Source: Leishmania mexicana MHOM/GT/2001/U1103
Taxonomy: Eukaryota > Euglenozoa > Kinetoplastea > Trypanosomatida > Trypanosomatidae
Length of the DNA stretch: 64,000 nucleotides
Direction: 5' to 3'
Assembly: GCF_000234665.1 (NCBI RefSeq)
Contig: NC_018312.1
Location: 1,359,791 to 1,423,790 of the forward strand
Under the pieces are notes generated by a model that had not been told where the DNA came from, did not search any database, and saw only the letters and a program-made list of their open reading frames with translations. The position numbers and the translations under genes were made by a program. Of this stretch, positions 46,501 to 55,200 are shown piece after piece; position 1 is the stretch's first letter; every line of letters starts with the position of its first letter.

Positions 46501-49069
46501 TATGGCAAACGTCGTCAGCGGTGCCAGGGTGCAGCAGCCGGAAATGGCGCCTGGCCCCTGCCACCACCACACCCAGCAGATGATGATGCCCATGTCCGCG
46601 CCGAACGCTGGCCCTGCTGCCCCGCCCCCGCCGCCGGTGCAGGCCAACGCCGCCATGAACACGAGCTCCTCTCGCTATGCACCGCACCTTCGGATGGTGG
46701 CCAGTGGCGCCGGAGCGACGCCGATGCAGGAGCAGCAGCAACTGGCTTCGGTGACGACCGTCTCAGCTGCATCTCCCTCTGCGCTGGCTGGGGTCAATAG
46801 CATGTACTCGGACGTGTCGGCTGCCACCGTGGCTCCGTCAGGTTCGCGGCCCACGTCTTATTACCCCACGACTCCCTCGCAGGTGTCCTACAGCACGTCG
46901 TCACAGGCGGCGACATCCGCCATACACCCTACAGGACCGCAGAGCAACGCTGTACCTCCTCATACCGCCTCCGGCCCTCCGGTGCTGCCGCAGCTAAAGC
47001 AGCAGCAGCAGCAGCAGCAGCAGTCAACGTACCCTTTGTCAGCGATGCTGGACGCCAACACCGCAAGTGGGCAAGGAAGTGTCACCAACCAGTGCTACCT
47101 TCAGCGAAAGAAGCCGCAATCGCCTCCGAGCGGCCCAACGTCTGCGACCCCAGGAGGCGCGCGCTACGGCCAGATGGCGTCACCCACTTCACAGCAGCAT
47201 ACCTATCAGCAGCAGATGGGGACACGCAACGCCAGCTATGATGGAGGAAGCAGTGGTCATACTTACGGCTCTTACGCCGCGTCCACCGCCAATCCGAGCG
47301 CCAACAGCAGCGTCAACCGCGCGGGGCTCTCACTGTCGGCGTCAGCGGCGACGGTGAAAGGGGTTACGGGCGCCTCTGGAACCTCAATACTTATGGGCAA
47401 TGCCTCCATGTCTCTGCCGTCTACCGGCAGTGGTATAGGGCGAGGCGCGCAGGGCTACGCACCGCAACCGTCAGGGTACCCGGCAAGCGGCAGCACGAGT
47501 TTCACAGCGGCCCCGGTAGTGGCAGCGGCGACAGGAGCGACCGCACCGACATCATCCATGGTGCCTGGCGCGGAAGGCGGCGCAGTCAAAGCCTTTCCCC
47601 CGTACCAGGCCTCGCCGCATCCACAGCAACAACACCAACAACCATCACCCCAGCAGCAGCAGCAGCAGCAGCAGCAAGCGAGCGTCGGTGGCAGGGCAGC
47701 AGGAGCTCACTCGCCGGCCCCACACCAGTATCGCGCCACCCCTACTGCCGAGCAGCAGCAGCGAGATTCGAGGTATCCACTTCAGGTGATGGCGCAGTCG
47801 TATAGCAACGACTACAACGGCAACGGCGGTGTACCTGCGATGGCAGCTGGCGGGAGGGCTTCGAGAGGTGTGGCGGTGGCCAGTGATGGTTTGGACAGCA
47901 GTAGCTACGATGACGCCGTGCTGCATGGCAGCCGAGGCGCTCAAGCGGCAGCTGGTGAATATCAGTTGTCATACCAGCAGCAGCAGTATCAGCAACCGTA
48001 TTCACAATGGCAGCAGCAACAGCACTCCACATCGGCCTCCTCCCAGCCATCGTCGTGCGCGCCAACGCCGCTTCCTGTTCAGCAGCAGTATGCGGCACAG
48101 GCAGGTAACGGCAGCGACAACAACGACGGTAGAGGCCACACCCACACGCAAGCGAGCCGCGCCGGTGCCACAGGCAACGTGAACGCCCCCTCATCGTACG
48201 CGCACGAGCAGCGAACATCACCGTACCCGCAGCACGTGGGGGCGCCGCCCGCGTCTCCGGCAGCAGCTGGTGGTGGTGGCAGTGATCGCGGTGCAGCAGC
48301 CGCTGTGACAGCACCGGCTGCAGTCGCGAACTTGTCTACACCCATGCAAAGTGCCAGCTCGTTCAACAGCAACGTCGCCACAAGGACGTCTCCCGGCTCA
48401 TGTGAATCCGCGCAGGCGTCATCCGCTGCGGCGCAGCAGCAGCAGCGTAGCAGTGACAGCTACGGGTACCGTTCTTCACGGTCTGGACCCACCTCGCCGT
48501 ACTTGCAGGCGTCACCGCAGCAGCAGCAGCGCTCTTCTACTCGGGACACCGCTTCAGCGGGCCCTTTCCACCGTGGCGCAGGCGGTGGTCTTCAACCAAA
48601 GGCAATGATGAGCGCTGGTGGGGCCCCATCCGCGTCCGTGAATCATGCATACCCGCTTCACCAGCCGCACCAGCAGCAGCAAGGACGCACTCATTCATTC
48701 CCTGCGCCAGGTGGGTACTACCAGCACCAAGCTCTAGCGCACCCACAGCAACAGCAGCAGCCGTCCGTAGCATCGCAGTGGCTTACCGCGACACCAAACG
48801 CCAGCGGCACGCTCCTCCGTGCCTCGCCTGGGTCGCAGCAGCGCTACAACCAGCAGTATCAACGACAGCAGCAGCAGCAGCAGCAGAAACCAGCGTCTCC
48901 GTACATCTCTACGAAGGACGCGGCGGAAGGGCAGATGCGGATGAGCGGCAACTACAGCAGCCTCAACGTCCACAGCGGCAATGTGGGCGTCACGGAGACC
49001 CCATATGACTCCAACAACAACACGGCGGTGGCGCAGCGCTTCGCCCACAACCCCTACGCGATGCAGTAG
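40556..49069 (+). CDS. Giant putatively N-myristoylated protein with Gln-rich tail, paralogue 1
   Basis: 2,837 residues, function unknown. The frame is open further upstream, but the ATG at 40556 follows a strong splice acceptor. It also aligns exactly with the start of the paralogue at 52279 (MGILPSRESHE versus MGSLPSRESNE). Gly2 with Ser6 fits the N-myristoylation consensus. Blocks shared with the paralogue are the N-terminal ~60 residues (SLAFRQLYAGR), LVDTNKEMCRLYAAEQRW near 280, and RFEDDPKYRDGRIHLVEEDG near 440. Further shared blocks are CRGTPWLRGYE to about 884, YGGAIRLHLL near 1021, and a block at 1254-1315 (DPGWL, GRYYIWGFEQDGQQYFYGLI, PKFAK). Residues beyond ~1320 are low-complexity, rich in Gln, Ser, Pro and Ala, with poly-Gln runs of 7-9 at 45902, 47000, 47651 and 48866. 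It ends NPYAMQ. No catalytic motif is recognised. A membrane-associated scaffold is inference. Confidence 0.85.
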   Translation: MGILPSRESHEYPGAFHFALSGSHAMAILPLTEHFFPSVDSLAFRQLYAGRDMQSAKYNFSLISPQLLRKYRHRTMEQRHGKGGVGDEAMAPPAGRCKPKPYLRHGQPPGDDSDADEKWVGVDTIDASNYGQFFKDDTQCVSPNDPPSLSLDCDEDVCEELQWPNPVAHWRTHDPAKQPIQDRENELGFTDELNYVSLDGKGGGLRCLPSSLSLPCSSSQRPRYGQAHTASTQAGTDSTAATAHFTAEERDLVNRFFARSPEALYNALVVEPNKGFLVDTNKEMCRLYAAEQRWKEARNVVRAYRRQCKQDAAAGDAAQPAAGESPSPSKAQPQRRVTEEEAEKAATVSPPPVFLRPVPQVIMVRMSREEEEATRATYLAEQQRLRSCSGQPQQSQSGGGDDAAASMSSSTAAAGAAEEINILRPPLIKPVSHLHVPATRYHRFEDDPKYRDGRIHLVEEDGVLYMFAYNTAYVDPRLRMRQQREELLKQQHQGKERKQQESQEESLVRGEASRSPSSVGAAVAGTAAEAAASGTTASSPGSCSTERDAAATPMMGSGSGDGDGAQCHANRQTSSFYHTVSAFGNEEDEAGLEEHGTQSKKAKDASPRRASSTEGSPVEAGTTPAVAATRTENTAEEEDEEEDTTLSSARSGPGGCQRRQSTILADHNPLLQRSDGKPSTSSDDEDEDDGDEQRKGAAASACSADMTATTPTGATSAAMKERRARVVQQLELVTAAPFILPICPVRIVGCNGYAESSCRGTPWLRGYEDEPEEDAYVESLPVKPPIMSGGGFIDANIGDKILSRAYLLGFQVYRNVCLDAGLPKTLTRPFWTLGLLSNIPLLQISREMRFRMRAAAAEVELGYRGLRDMIKGTENDLQSYIYGFSDILPYLQRVSRARVELAEAEAKAAAAAEGGDGAASLSLLPVGNGASETPGEEAQENQSQLVPPAIPTRSSQAAVQHNLLFPLNEMEFYTQFTIRGNQSLSRVRCEAQESFFHLIAEATAPVSTSLFMKPLELSTYDYGGAIRLHLLCNRVTGADELQVLPPPRNLDQLLSDHRRRLQLRRQPPTSADGNAAAAAPPYLVYAVVHPSGKARGPSLEHYKRNLQAPEDGGDANTLDEAEAAAAATDGIGGDGKYAAHQYTYPPGSFVESDMVIYNVHKGRWEHFEYFHHQQLAQRRARELQAQAEKVTGEPDGGKPPAQSNNDTTDAAAAKQAAESGEACRGALVPTSGGGFKANDDDDAQDIHLEDILLCWIKRRLQSATMRNRTDPGWLRDSEGHIVQEGRYYIWGFEQDGQQYFYGLIPKFAKEKKNKRHSAAGGNAHNQHNQDSHTRRITAHGNVCGSSSALNSHSRPQICGGSSSAPDRHGTLPETLTPTAQHGLVSGSINGRPADGRGGGRMENMAVRSGPASAGESSKKHSSIAPAPTAVAPSVSSSDVKGGVGGRLDARADAPLNTACPDSHSRRQHQQQQHPRSPGAVGGGVGRGAASSGGAAASANTAGANRSSNPGNATSGARLPAQTSGAPRTGASEKSSPPTSSSPAAASASSSTSSPVETSGAPPAFSYDTPGFANRRAAGSRGAVSPPPSAPAALVAPKESEAALAGRSGVAAVGRGGPSRTGTFLAQSPPSSVIAGGAASEAAASSSNPRTLSQRQDGVSRISSRGNVSREQNFRNSATTTAQFSRQSATAPAAASYTSAEEVGHRQGRGERRGNGAESAYASLQSQQRPQQREPRSANTSPPPPPPPAARPYPPHIQQHPEVHSARYPSSGGSSLASSNPVSQQQQQQQQQGCRISDPGAVALGYKGAPQNRYHAPQHQHEYMQAPSSAAHDHSSNNTNYSGGSGANRYAATSHTSGHSYSDVPPPPPQSPPPPPPLLPASAENAAYEQPHQGYSAPVEQQHHQQQQPSESPPPPLHLHPPTVYMNTGAGQASLRPTLVLAGSRVPSPRHVQQQQQYASYNARPHQPQQHVSHQPSYKTQPAMANVVSGARVQQPEMAPGPCHHHTQQMMMPMSAPNAGPAAPPPPPVQANAAMNTSSSRYAPHLRMVASGAGATPMQEQQQLASVTTVSAASPSALAGVNSMYSDVSAATVAPSGSRPTSYYPTTPSQVSYSTSSQAATSAIHPTGPQSNAVPPHTASGPPVLPQLKQQQQQQQQSTYPLSAMLDANTASGQGSVTNQCYLQRKKPQSPPSGPTSATPGGARYGQMASPTSQQHTYQQQMGTRNASYDGGSSGHTYGSYAASTANPSANSSVNRAGLSLSASAATVKGVTGASGTSILMGNASMSLPSTGSGIGRGAQGYAPQPSGYPASGSTSFTAAPVVAAATGATAPTSSMVPGAEGGAVKAFPPYQASPHPQQQHQQPSPQQQQQQQQQASVGGRAAGAHSPAPHQYRATPTAEQQQRDSRYPLQVMAQSYSNDYNGNGGVPAMAAGGRASRGVAVASDGLDSSSYDDAVLHGSRGAQAAAGEYQLSYQQQQYQQPYSQWQQQQHSTSASSQPSSCAPTPLPVQQQYAAQAGNGSDNNDGRGHTHTQASRAGATGNVNAPSSYAHEQRTSPYPQHVGAPPASPAAAGGGGSDRGAAAAVTAPAAVANLSTPMQSASSFNSNVATRTSPGSCESAQASSAAAQQQQRSSDSYGYRSSRSGPTSPYLQASPQQQQRSSTRDTASAGPFHRGAGGGLQPKAMMSAGGAPSASVNHAYPLHQPHQQQQGRTHSFPAPGGYYQHQALAHPQQQQQPSVASQWLTATPNASGTLLRASPGSQQRYNQQYQRQQQQQQQKPASPYISTKDAAEGQMRMSGNYSSLNVHSGNVGVTETPYDSNNNTAVAQRFAHNPYAMQ

Positions 49070-49454
49070 CAGGACCAGACAACAAAATGAAGAAACCACT
49101 TTCCAAAAAAAAGCAGCTGCGAGCCGAGGAGCGGCGTGTCTGGCGGCATACCGCTTCTGCAACGTTTGCATGTCTTCCGAGGGCCGATGTGCTGGAGTGG
49201 AGTGGGGTGACGCAGCTACCTGGCGGCCGACGCCCCATACGCATGCAGGAGTGTACGACCACACATACATAACAATGCCGCGCCTTGCACCCCTCCACAC
49301 ACACACACCTACCTACCTCACAGTTGCCATTCTGCCTTTATTATTATTTTTCCGTTTGATTGTTATTATGAGTTTCGCTTTCGCTTTGGCTTCCACCGAA
49401 CCCACCCTCACCACCACCACCACCCTCCCATTCTGCCCTGTACTTTCTGTTATG

Positions 49455-49457
<3 letters not shown>

Positions 49458-49489
<32 letters not shown>

Positions 49490-49589
49490 ACTTGCGTGGA
49501 TGTCTATGGAGAGTGTATAACATCGATTTTCCTTTTTTTCGGAGGTGAGAGGGGGGGCGGCGGCGGCGGTGGTGGTGGTGGTGGTGGTG
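49458..49589 (+). repeat. TG microsatellite and GGC/GGT triplet tract
   Basis: A run of about 14 TG units occupies 49458-49485. After about 65 bases, a purine/G-rich tract (49551-49589) of GGC then GGT triplets follows. The G-rich strand could form a quadruplex. Both are non-coding. Confidence 0.8.
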
Positions 49590-51533
49590 AGCTCGATCTC
49601 TGGGGGCTGATGCGGAAAGGCGAGGAGGCGGATGGGTGGCAAAGGGCGGTGTCGCCACCGCTCGCGTTTCCTTCCTTCGTTTTTTTCGTTGTTTTTGTTT
49701 TGTGGTCGTGACACGACTAGAAAGCAGGACTGTTCAGGACCGTCACGACGTGTGGCCACACACGCACACACACACACGCTCAGGCACACACGCCTGCGTG
49801 AAGCCACGAGCTAAGAGAGAGAAGGGAAGAAGGGATCTTCGCTGTACGTGAGGACGGGTGGTAGCGGCGGCGACGTGACGTCGTTCGCGCATCTCATCGC
49901 ACGTGTTCTGGATGTGCATTCGTGTTCCCCGCGTGAACTTTGTTGCTGCTGTTACGCCCTCGTATCATAGCGTGCGCTTTGATCCTCCTTGTTCTTTTTG
50001 TGATGTTCTGCCATGCTGTGTGGCCACCTGCGCATTCACGGCATGCGCGGGTGATGGACGAAGTGAGGTGTGTTTCTGTTGTTGAAGGGAGAGGCTTGCG
50101 TGTGCGTGTGACTGAGGAGAGGGAGGTGCACAGAAATATAAGTGCCTGCCCCTCCCCGCCTGCCTGTGTCTCCCCTTTTACCGCAGAGCGTGTAGACGTC
50201 TGTGTGTGTGGTGTGGGTACGTGACGACTCGTACGGTTGCATTCCTTTCCTTCGTTGTCTATCGTCGTCTGTGTAGCAAAGTAACCCGTGACGGTGGTGG
50301 GCAGAAAAAATGAGCAGCTGTCGTGCTCGATAGCAGCAGCCTTATCGATGGGGAGACCTCGTCGATAGACGCCGTTGTGATGTGTCAGAGCGATGAGCGA
50401 AGCATCCATCCTTTTTCTTGGCGAGGAGAGGTTGTGGTAGCCCTGGAGCGCTAACGGAGGGAGAGACAGGAGAAGTGTCGGTGTCTTCCTCTCTCCTTGC
50501 TCTCGCCGCCATTCAGCCGTCTTTCGTGACGGGCACACACACACACAACACAGAGAGAGAGCTACACGCATGTGTCCTCTGTTTCTTTTTTTCCCAGGGA
50601 CTCCACTGGGTGGATCTCACGAGGGCTCGCGCGTGCGTGTGTGTGTGTGCGCTCATCTGCCTCTCATTCATGGAACTTCTTTGTTTCCTTTTTATTGTTT
50701 TCGTTCGTCTCCCACCTTTCATCGTCCCCCACCCTCCCACTCTCCACCACCCTTTCCCTCTTCCCCCTTCGCTCGCCGACAACAACGCCGTTATATATCA
50801 TCCCCATCGCACCCACATATGCGTGCGTATGCGCGCATGCACACTCCCGTGACGGTGCGCAAAATACGTGATGGGGCCTGTACCGCCTGGTGTGCCTTCA
50901 TCATCATCGCACATACATGTCTGCAGTCGCTTGTAGCAGAAGCAGCGCTAACACCACACGGCGAAAGCCCCTCTTAGATATACATACATATTACAAGCTC
51001 ACCGCGGAGTGTGCACAGGAGTCACGTAAAGTGTTCGTGCGAGTATCAGCGCTACCGTCTGTTGGCAGTACTTCTTCTTCCGCGCGCCTCCCCTGTTGTC
51101 GTTGTCTCACTTCTCCGTCTCTCACGCCTCGCTGGACCTCTCCTGTGTTCACTAGTTTCGCACGGACATCGCCCTATACACACACCCATACATTTACTTT
51201 TGCGCACGTGCGTGTGTCAGTCGCGATCGCCTATCGCTCCCATCACTCTCTCCCTTTTTTTCTTATCTGTCCGTCTGTGTACCTGGGCGTGTGTGGGCGT
51301 GTTGTACTGTAACAGCGTTTTCAACTCGTGACGATAACGGCGAGTATTCCCGCGGAAAACCGCCACCCTGCTACCTCCCCCTCCTCCTTCTCCTCCCTCC
51401 CCCTTTTATATATTCCTGTACATATGCATACATGTGTCTGGGTGTGGGTGTCTGTCTGTCTTTCTGAGCGTCTCTTCTGTGGACTGTGGCCGACCACCGA
51501 CGGCTTTCGTGTATTGGAGCGCCCCCCCCCCCC

Positions 51534-51728
51534 ATCCTTCGTGAAAGGTGATGTCGATGCGGCGGCAAGAATCCGCGGCACATTGGTCCGTTGATGACGC
51601 CAGCGGAGACGGGGTGTCCAAACAGAGCGATGGCAGCCCCAAGTCCTTGTGCTGCAGTTTCTTCTTGCCTTTTTCACACCATACAGCGGTCTTGACAGCC
51701 GCGTCGCTCTCGCCGGCGCCGTCGCTGG
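51534..51728 (-). pseudogene. Inverted fragment of the second giant gene
   Basis: The reverse complement of this segment matches 54920-55113, inside the CDS at 52279, almost base for base. Differences seen are one extra A near 51568 (a frameshift) and two substitutions near 51680. The segment runs directly into the 100-N gap. On the minus strand it encodes a piece of the same protein (KKLQHKDLGLPSLCLD). It is either a real inverted partial duplication or an assembly artefact beside a gap. It has no start and cannot make a protein by itself. Confidence 0.85.
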
Positions 51729-51828
51729 NNNNNNNNNNNNNNNNNNNNNNNNNNNNNNNNNNNNNNNNNNNNNNNNNNNNNNNNNNNNNNNNNNNNNNNN
51801 NNNNNNNNNNNNNNNNNNNNNNNNNNNN
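51729..51828. other. Assembly gap (100 N)
   Basis: Exactly 100 undetermined bases. It adjoins the inverted gene fragment, so the local order here should not be trusted. Confidence 1.
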
Positions 51829-52278
51829 CCCCCATCTATCGCATCTCTCCACCGCGTGCTGCGGGTTTGCGCTCGTATTATCTCCCTTTTCCTCTTGTTG
51901 TTCTTCTTGTGTGCGTGTGTATGTGTGTGTGTGTTTGATCTCGTCTTCTCACCTAACGACTTCCGGTCTGCCCGTGTTGTGAATGCCTTTCATGCGGCTT
52001 CCCTGCGTGTCGTTGTTTCATGGTTGCGGTTGTGGTTCGCTGTCGAGACGCCTCGAACCTCGTTCTTCCGCTTGTGTATAAGTGTGTGCGTGTGTGTGTG
52101 AGAGAGAGTGTGGTCGAGCTGAGACAGGCGACACACACACACACACACACACCAATCGTGCACGTCATCTGCCTCCTATTATTAGGATTATTTCGCGTCT
52201 CTGTGTTCCTTGGAGGAGGGGGAAAAGAAAGGGGGGACAGAGGAGCGGGCAGTCGCACGACCAGACGTATGGAAAACG

Positions 52279-55200
52279 ATGGGCTCGTTGCCGAGTCGGG
52301 AGTCCAATGAGGACCCGTCCTCCGTCTTCTTCGCGAACTGCGGCTCGCATGTCGTCTTCCACATCCCCATGACAGACCACTACTTCCCCTCTCCGCAAAG
52401 CCTTGCCTTCCGTCAGCTCTTCCACGCACGCAACAATCAGTCGGCGCTGTACTGCTTCGATATGAAGGACGTGTCATCTGTGATGCCGGAGGACGTGGCA
52501 GCGGCATTCCGTGAGGCACAAGAGGAGGACTGGGGCGGGGAGGTGGACGAGGTGGACCCCAGCCTGCACTACTACGATGACGAGATCCGCGAGAAAGTTC
52601 TCGAGTGCTGCAAAAACCCCGATTCCATCTCCGAGGACGCCGGCGCTGCTGTTCCGCTCGCGCCACGGATTGGCCGGCATCTCCGCCCCTCCATTGAGGA
52701 CCGCGAGGAGCTCTACCGTGTGCTCGTGACGGAGCCGATGGAGGGCACCCTTGTCGACACAGACGCAGAGATGTGTGCGCTATTTGAACAGGAGCAGCGC
52801 TGGCGGGCTGCCTTACCGAACCTGTTCAACGGGCCGCAACAAGAAGGCAGCCACAGTGGCAAGCGGTGCAAGGCAAACGGCGGCCACGGTGCCGACGAGA
52901 ATGACACCGACCATGCTCATCCATCCGCGGGCGCGAATGTGACGAAGCAGCAGAGCCACAACAAGGCGGTAAAGAGGGGTCACGGCGCGGCAGCGGCGAA
53001 CGGCGCCGGCGTCGACGCGGCAGCAACCCACAGCCCGTCCGTCGCTGGATCAGCCATGCCCTCGGCGTTGCCGCCGCCGCCGCCGGCAAAGTTCTTGTAT
53101 CCCATACCCAGGGCAATAGCCGTGCGCTTGACAACGGAGGAAGAGGAGGAGATGCGCGCCGAGTATTGCCGTCAGCGTCGCATCCCGTACGTCGCCCCGG
53201 CATTCCACAGCGTCAGTACAGCAACGGGGAACCGCGCCGACGCCTGTGCTGGCGGATTTTCTGCTCAGCAGCAGCACTTGGCGCCGCGGACGCCGTTGCC
53301 CGTTGTGGAGCGTCGCCACTACCACTTCGAGGACCACCCCCACTACCGCGACGGCCGCGTCCATCTTGTCGAGGAGCACGGCGTGCTCTACCACTTTGCC
53401 TACTTTGCCAAGCGGCAGTCCCAGACGGCGACTGCCGTTGCCGCTGCCGCTGTCGACTCCTCGCGCGGCCCCCAAAAAGCCGTGACGACGGGAGACGCTG
53501 CGCCGTCTGGAGTGCTGGCAGCCAGTAAGACGCCGACCGTCCGCGGACGTTGTTTGCACGATGTGGTGTACTGCGAGAAGCCGTCTGCGTCACCGGCGTC
53601 GAGCAGCAAGCACGCCGTTGCATCGTCCTTGGGGTTCGGGGGTAGTGAGCCCGAGGTTGCGCCGCCTGTGCGCTACACCTGGTGTGCGCGCTGTGGGGAA
53701 TGTGTGACGCAGCGGATGGACTACACTCAGCTGCGCCGGCTCAAGTCCACGCGCGTGCATCGCCGCGCTGTCCAGAAGCGGCTGCCTGACAGCGACCAGG
53801 ATTCGCCCAGGGAGAGGGACAGCGTGGACGAGGTCGACTCGAACACGGAGCGTGTCGACGAGGAGGGCGAGGAAGAGTTCATCATCAACATCATGCCTGT
53901 TCGCGTGGTCGGCATGGATGGTCTGTTGCCGTCCCGCAGCCGTGGCACGCCGTGGCTGCGCAGGTACGAGCAGGAAAGCGAGGCGGCCGAGGACGCCTAC
54001 ATCGAGCAGCTTGAGCAGAAGCCGCCCGTGATGCGGGTGTGCCGTTTTATCGAAGGCTCCGTCGGGGACAAGATCGTCAATCGTGCTGCGCTTGTCACGC
54101 TGCTGTCGTATCGTCCCATGTGTCGGCAGGCGGGGCTCAGCGATGCCCTGACGCGGCCCATCTGGTCCATGTGCGTGCTGTCGAACATCCCGTACCTGCA
54201 GATGGTGCGGGAGACCTTCTTTAGAGCCAAGGCGGCGGTCGCGGAGGTGGACGACGACGATCTGCTGCTGCGCGACTGGCTCGGCATCGTCGATCGCGAG
54301 AACAACTTCTACAACTTCATCAACGCGAACCTGCACATGACGCGTAACTACGCCCCACCGGAGCGGACGGTGCGGCAGCGCGAGCAGGCCGAGCAGACCG
54401 ACGGTGTCGCCAGAGCAGGCACAGCATCGAGTCGGAGGACGACTACCGGTGGTGGCGGTGGCGTCAGAGAGGACAGCAGCGTCGGCATCGGCCCTCCAGG
54501 CTCCTCGTCGGTGACGTCACCGTCGCTGCTAAAGACGGACGTGTACTCCGCCGTTGAAGATTATAGCAACCCCGCGGCGAGTCACGCGGTGCATTCCGCA
54601 ACGTCGGCGAGCGGTGACGCGACATCGCCGTCGCGCCGTGGGGCAGCCCCCACTGCGGTGGTGGCAGCGCGCGCGTCGGCCGAGACAGCCGGGCAGACGA
54701 CAGACGCGGTGGCGCAGGGCGTATGCGGCAAGAGGGAAGACAAGAACAGCGACTTGAAGCCGACGGAACGCGACGGCGCGGATCTGCGCAGTCGCCACCT
54801 CACACGCACTCTCGAGGAAGCCACGGTCGGGCGACCCGAGGGCCACGACCCGCGCGACCAGGCCGAGGAGGACGAAGACGACGAGGATGACGCAGAGGAC
54901 GAGGGCAGGGAGCGGGGCGCCAGCGACGGCGCCGGCGAGAGCGACGCGGCTGTCAAGACCGCTGTACGGCGTGAAAAAGGCAAGAAGAAACTGCAGCACA
55001 AGGACTTGGGGCTGCCATCGCTCTGTTTGGACACCCCGTCTCCGCTGGCGTCATCAACGGACCAATGTGCCGCGGATTCTGCCGCCGCATCGACATCACC
55101 TTTCACGGAGGATACGAAACAGACGAGAGGTGACGGCCAGGGTAACCCCGTAGCGGCGAGTGGGATGGGCGGACTGCCTGCTGCTGTCGACAGTCGCTAT

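Larger units (their letters stand above)
49070..52278 (+). other. Intergenic region between the two giant paralogues
   Basis: About 3.2 kb. It contains a TG run (49458-49485), a G-rich GGC/GGT tract (49551-49589), an inverted fragment of the downstream gene (51534-51728) and a 100-N gap (51729-51828). An AG at 52184-52185, after a CT stretch, is a possible acceptor for the next gene. No other gene is supported. Confidence 0.65.
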
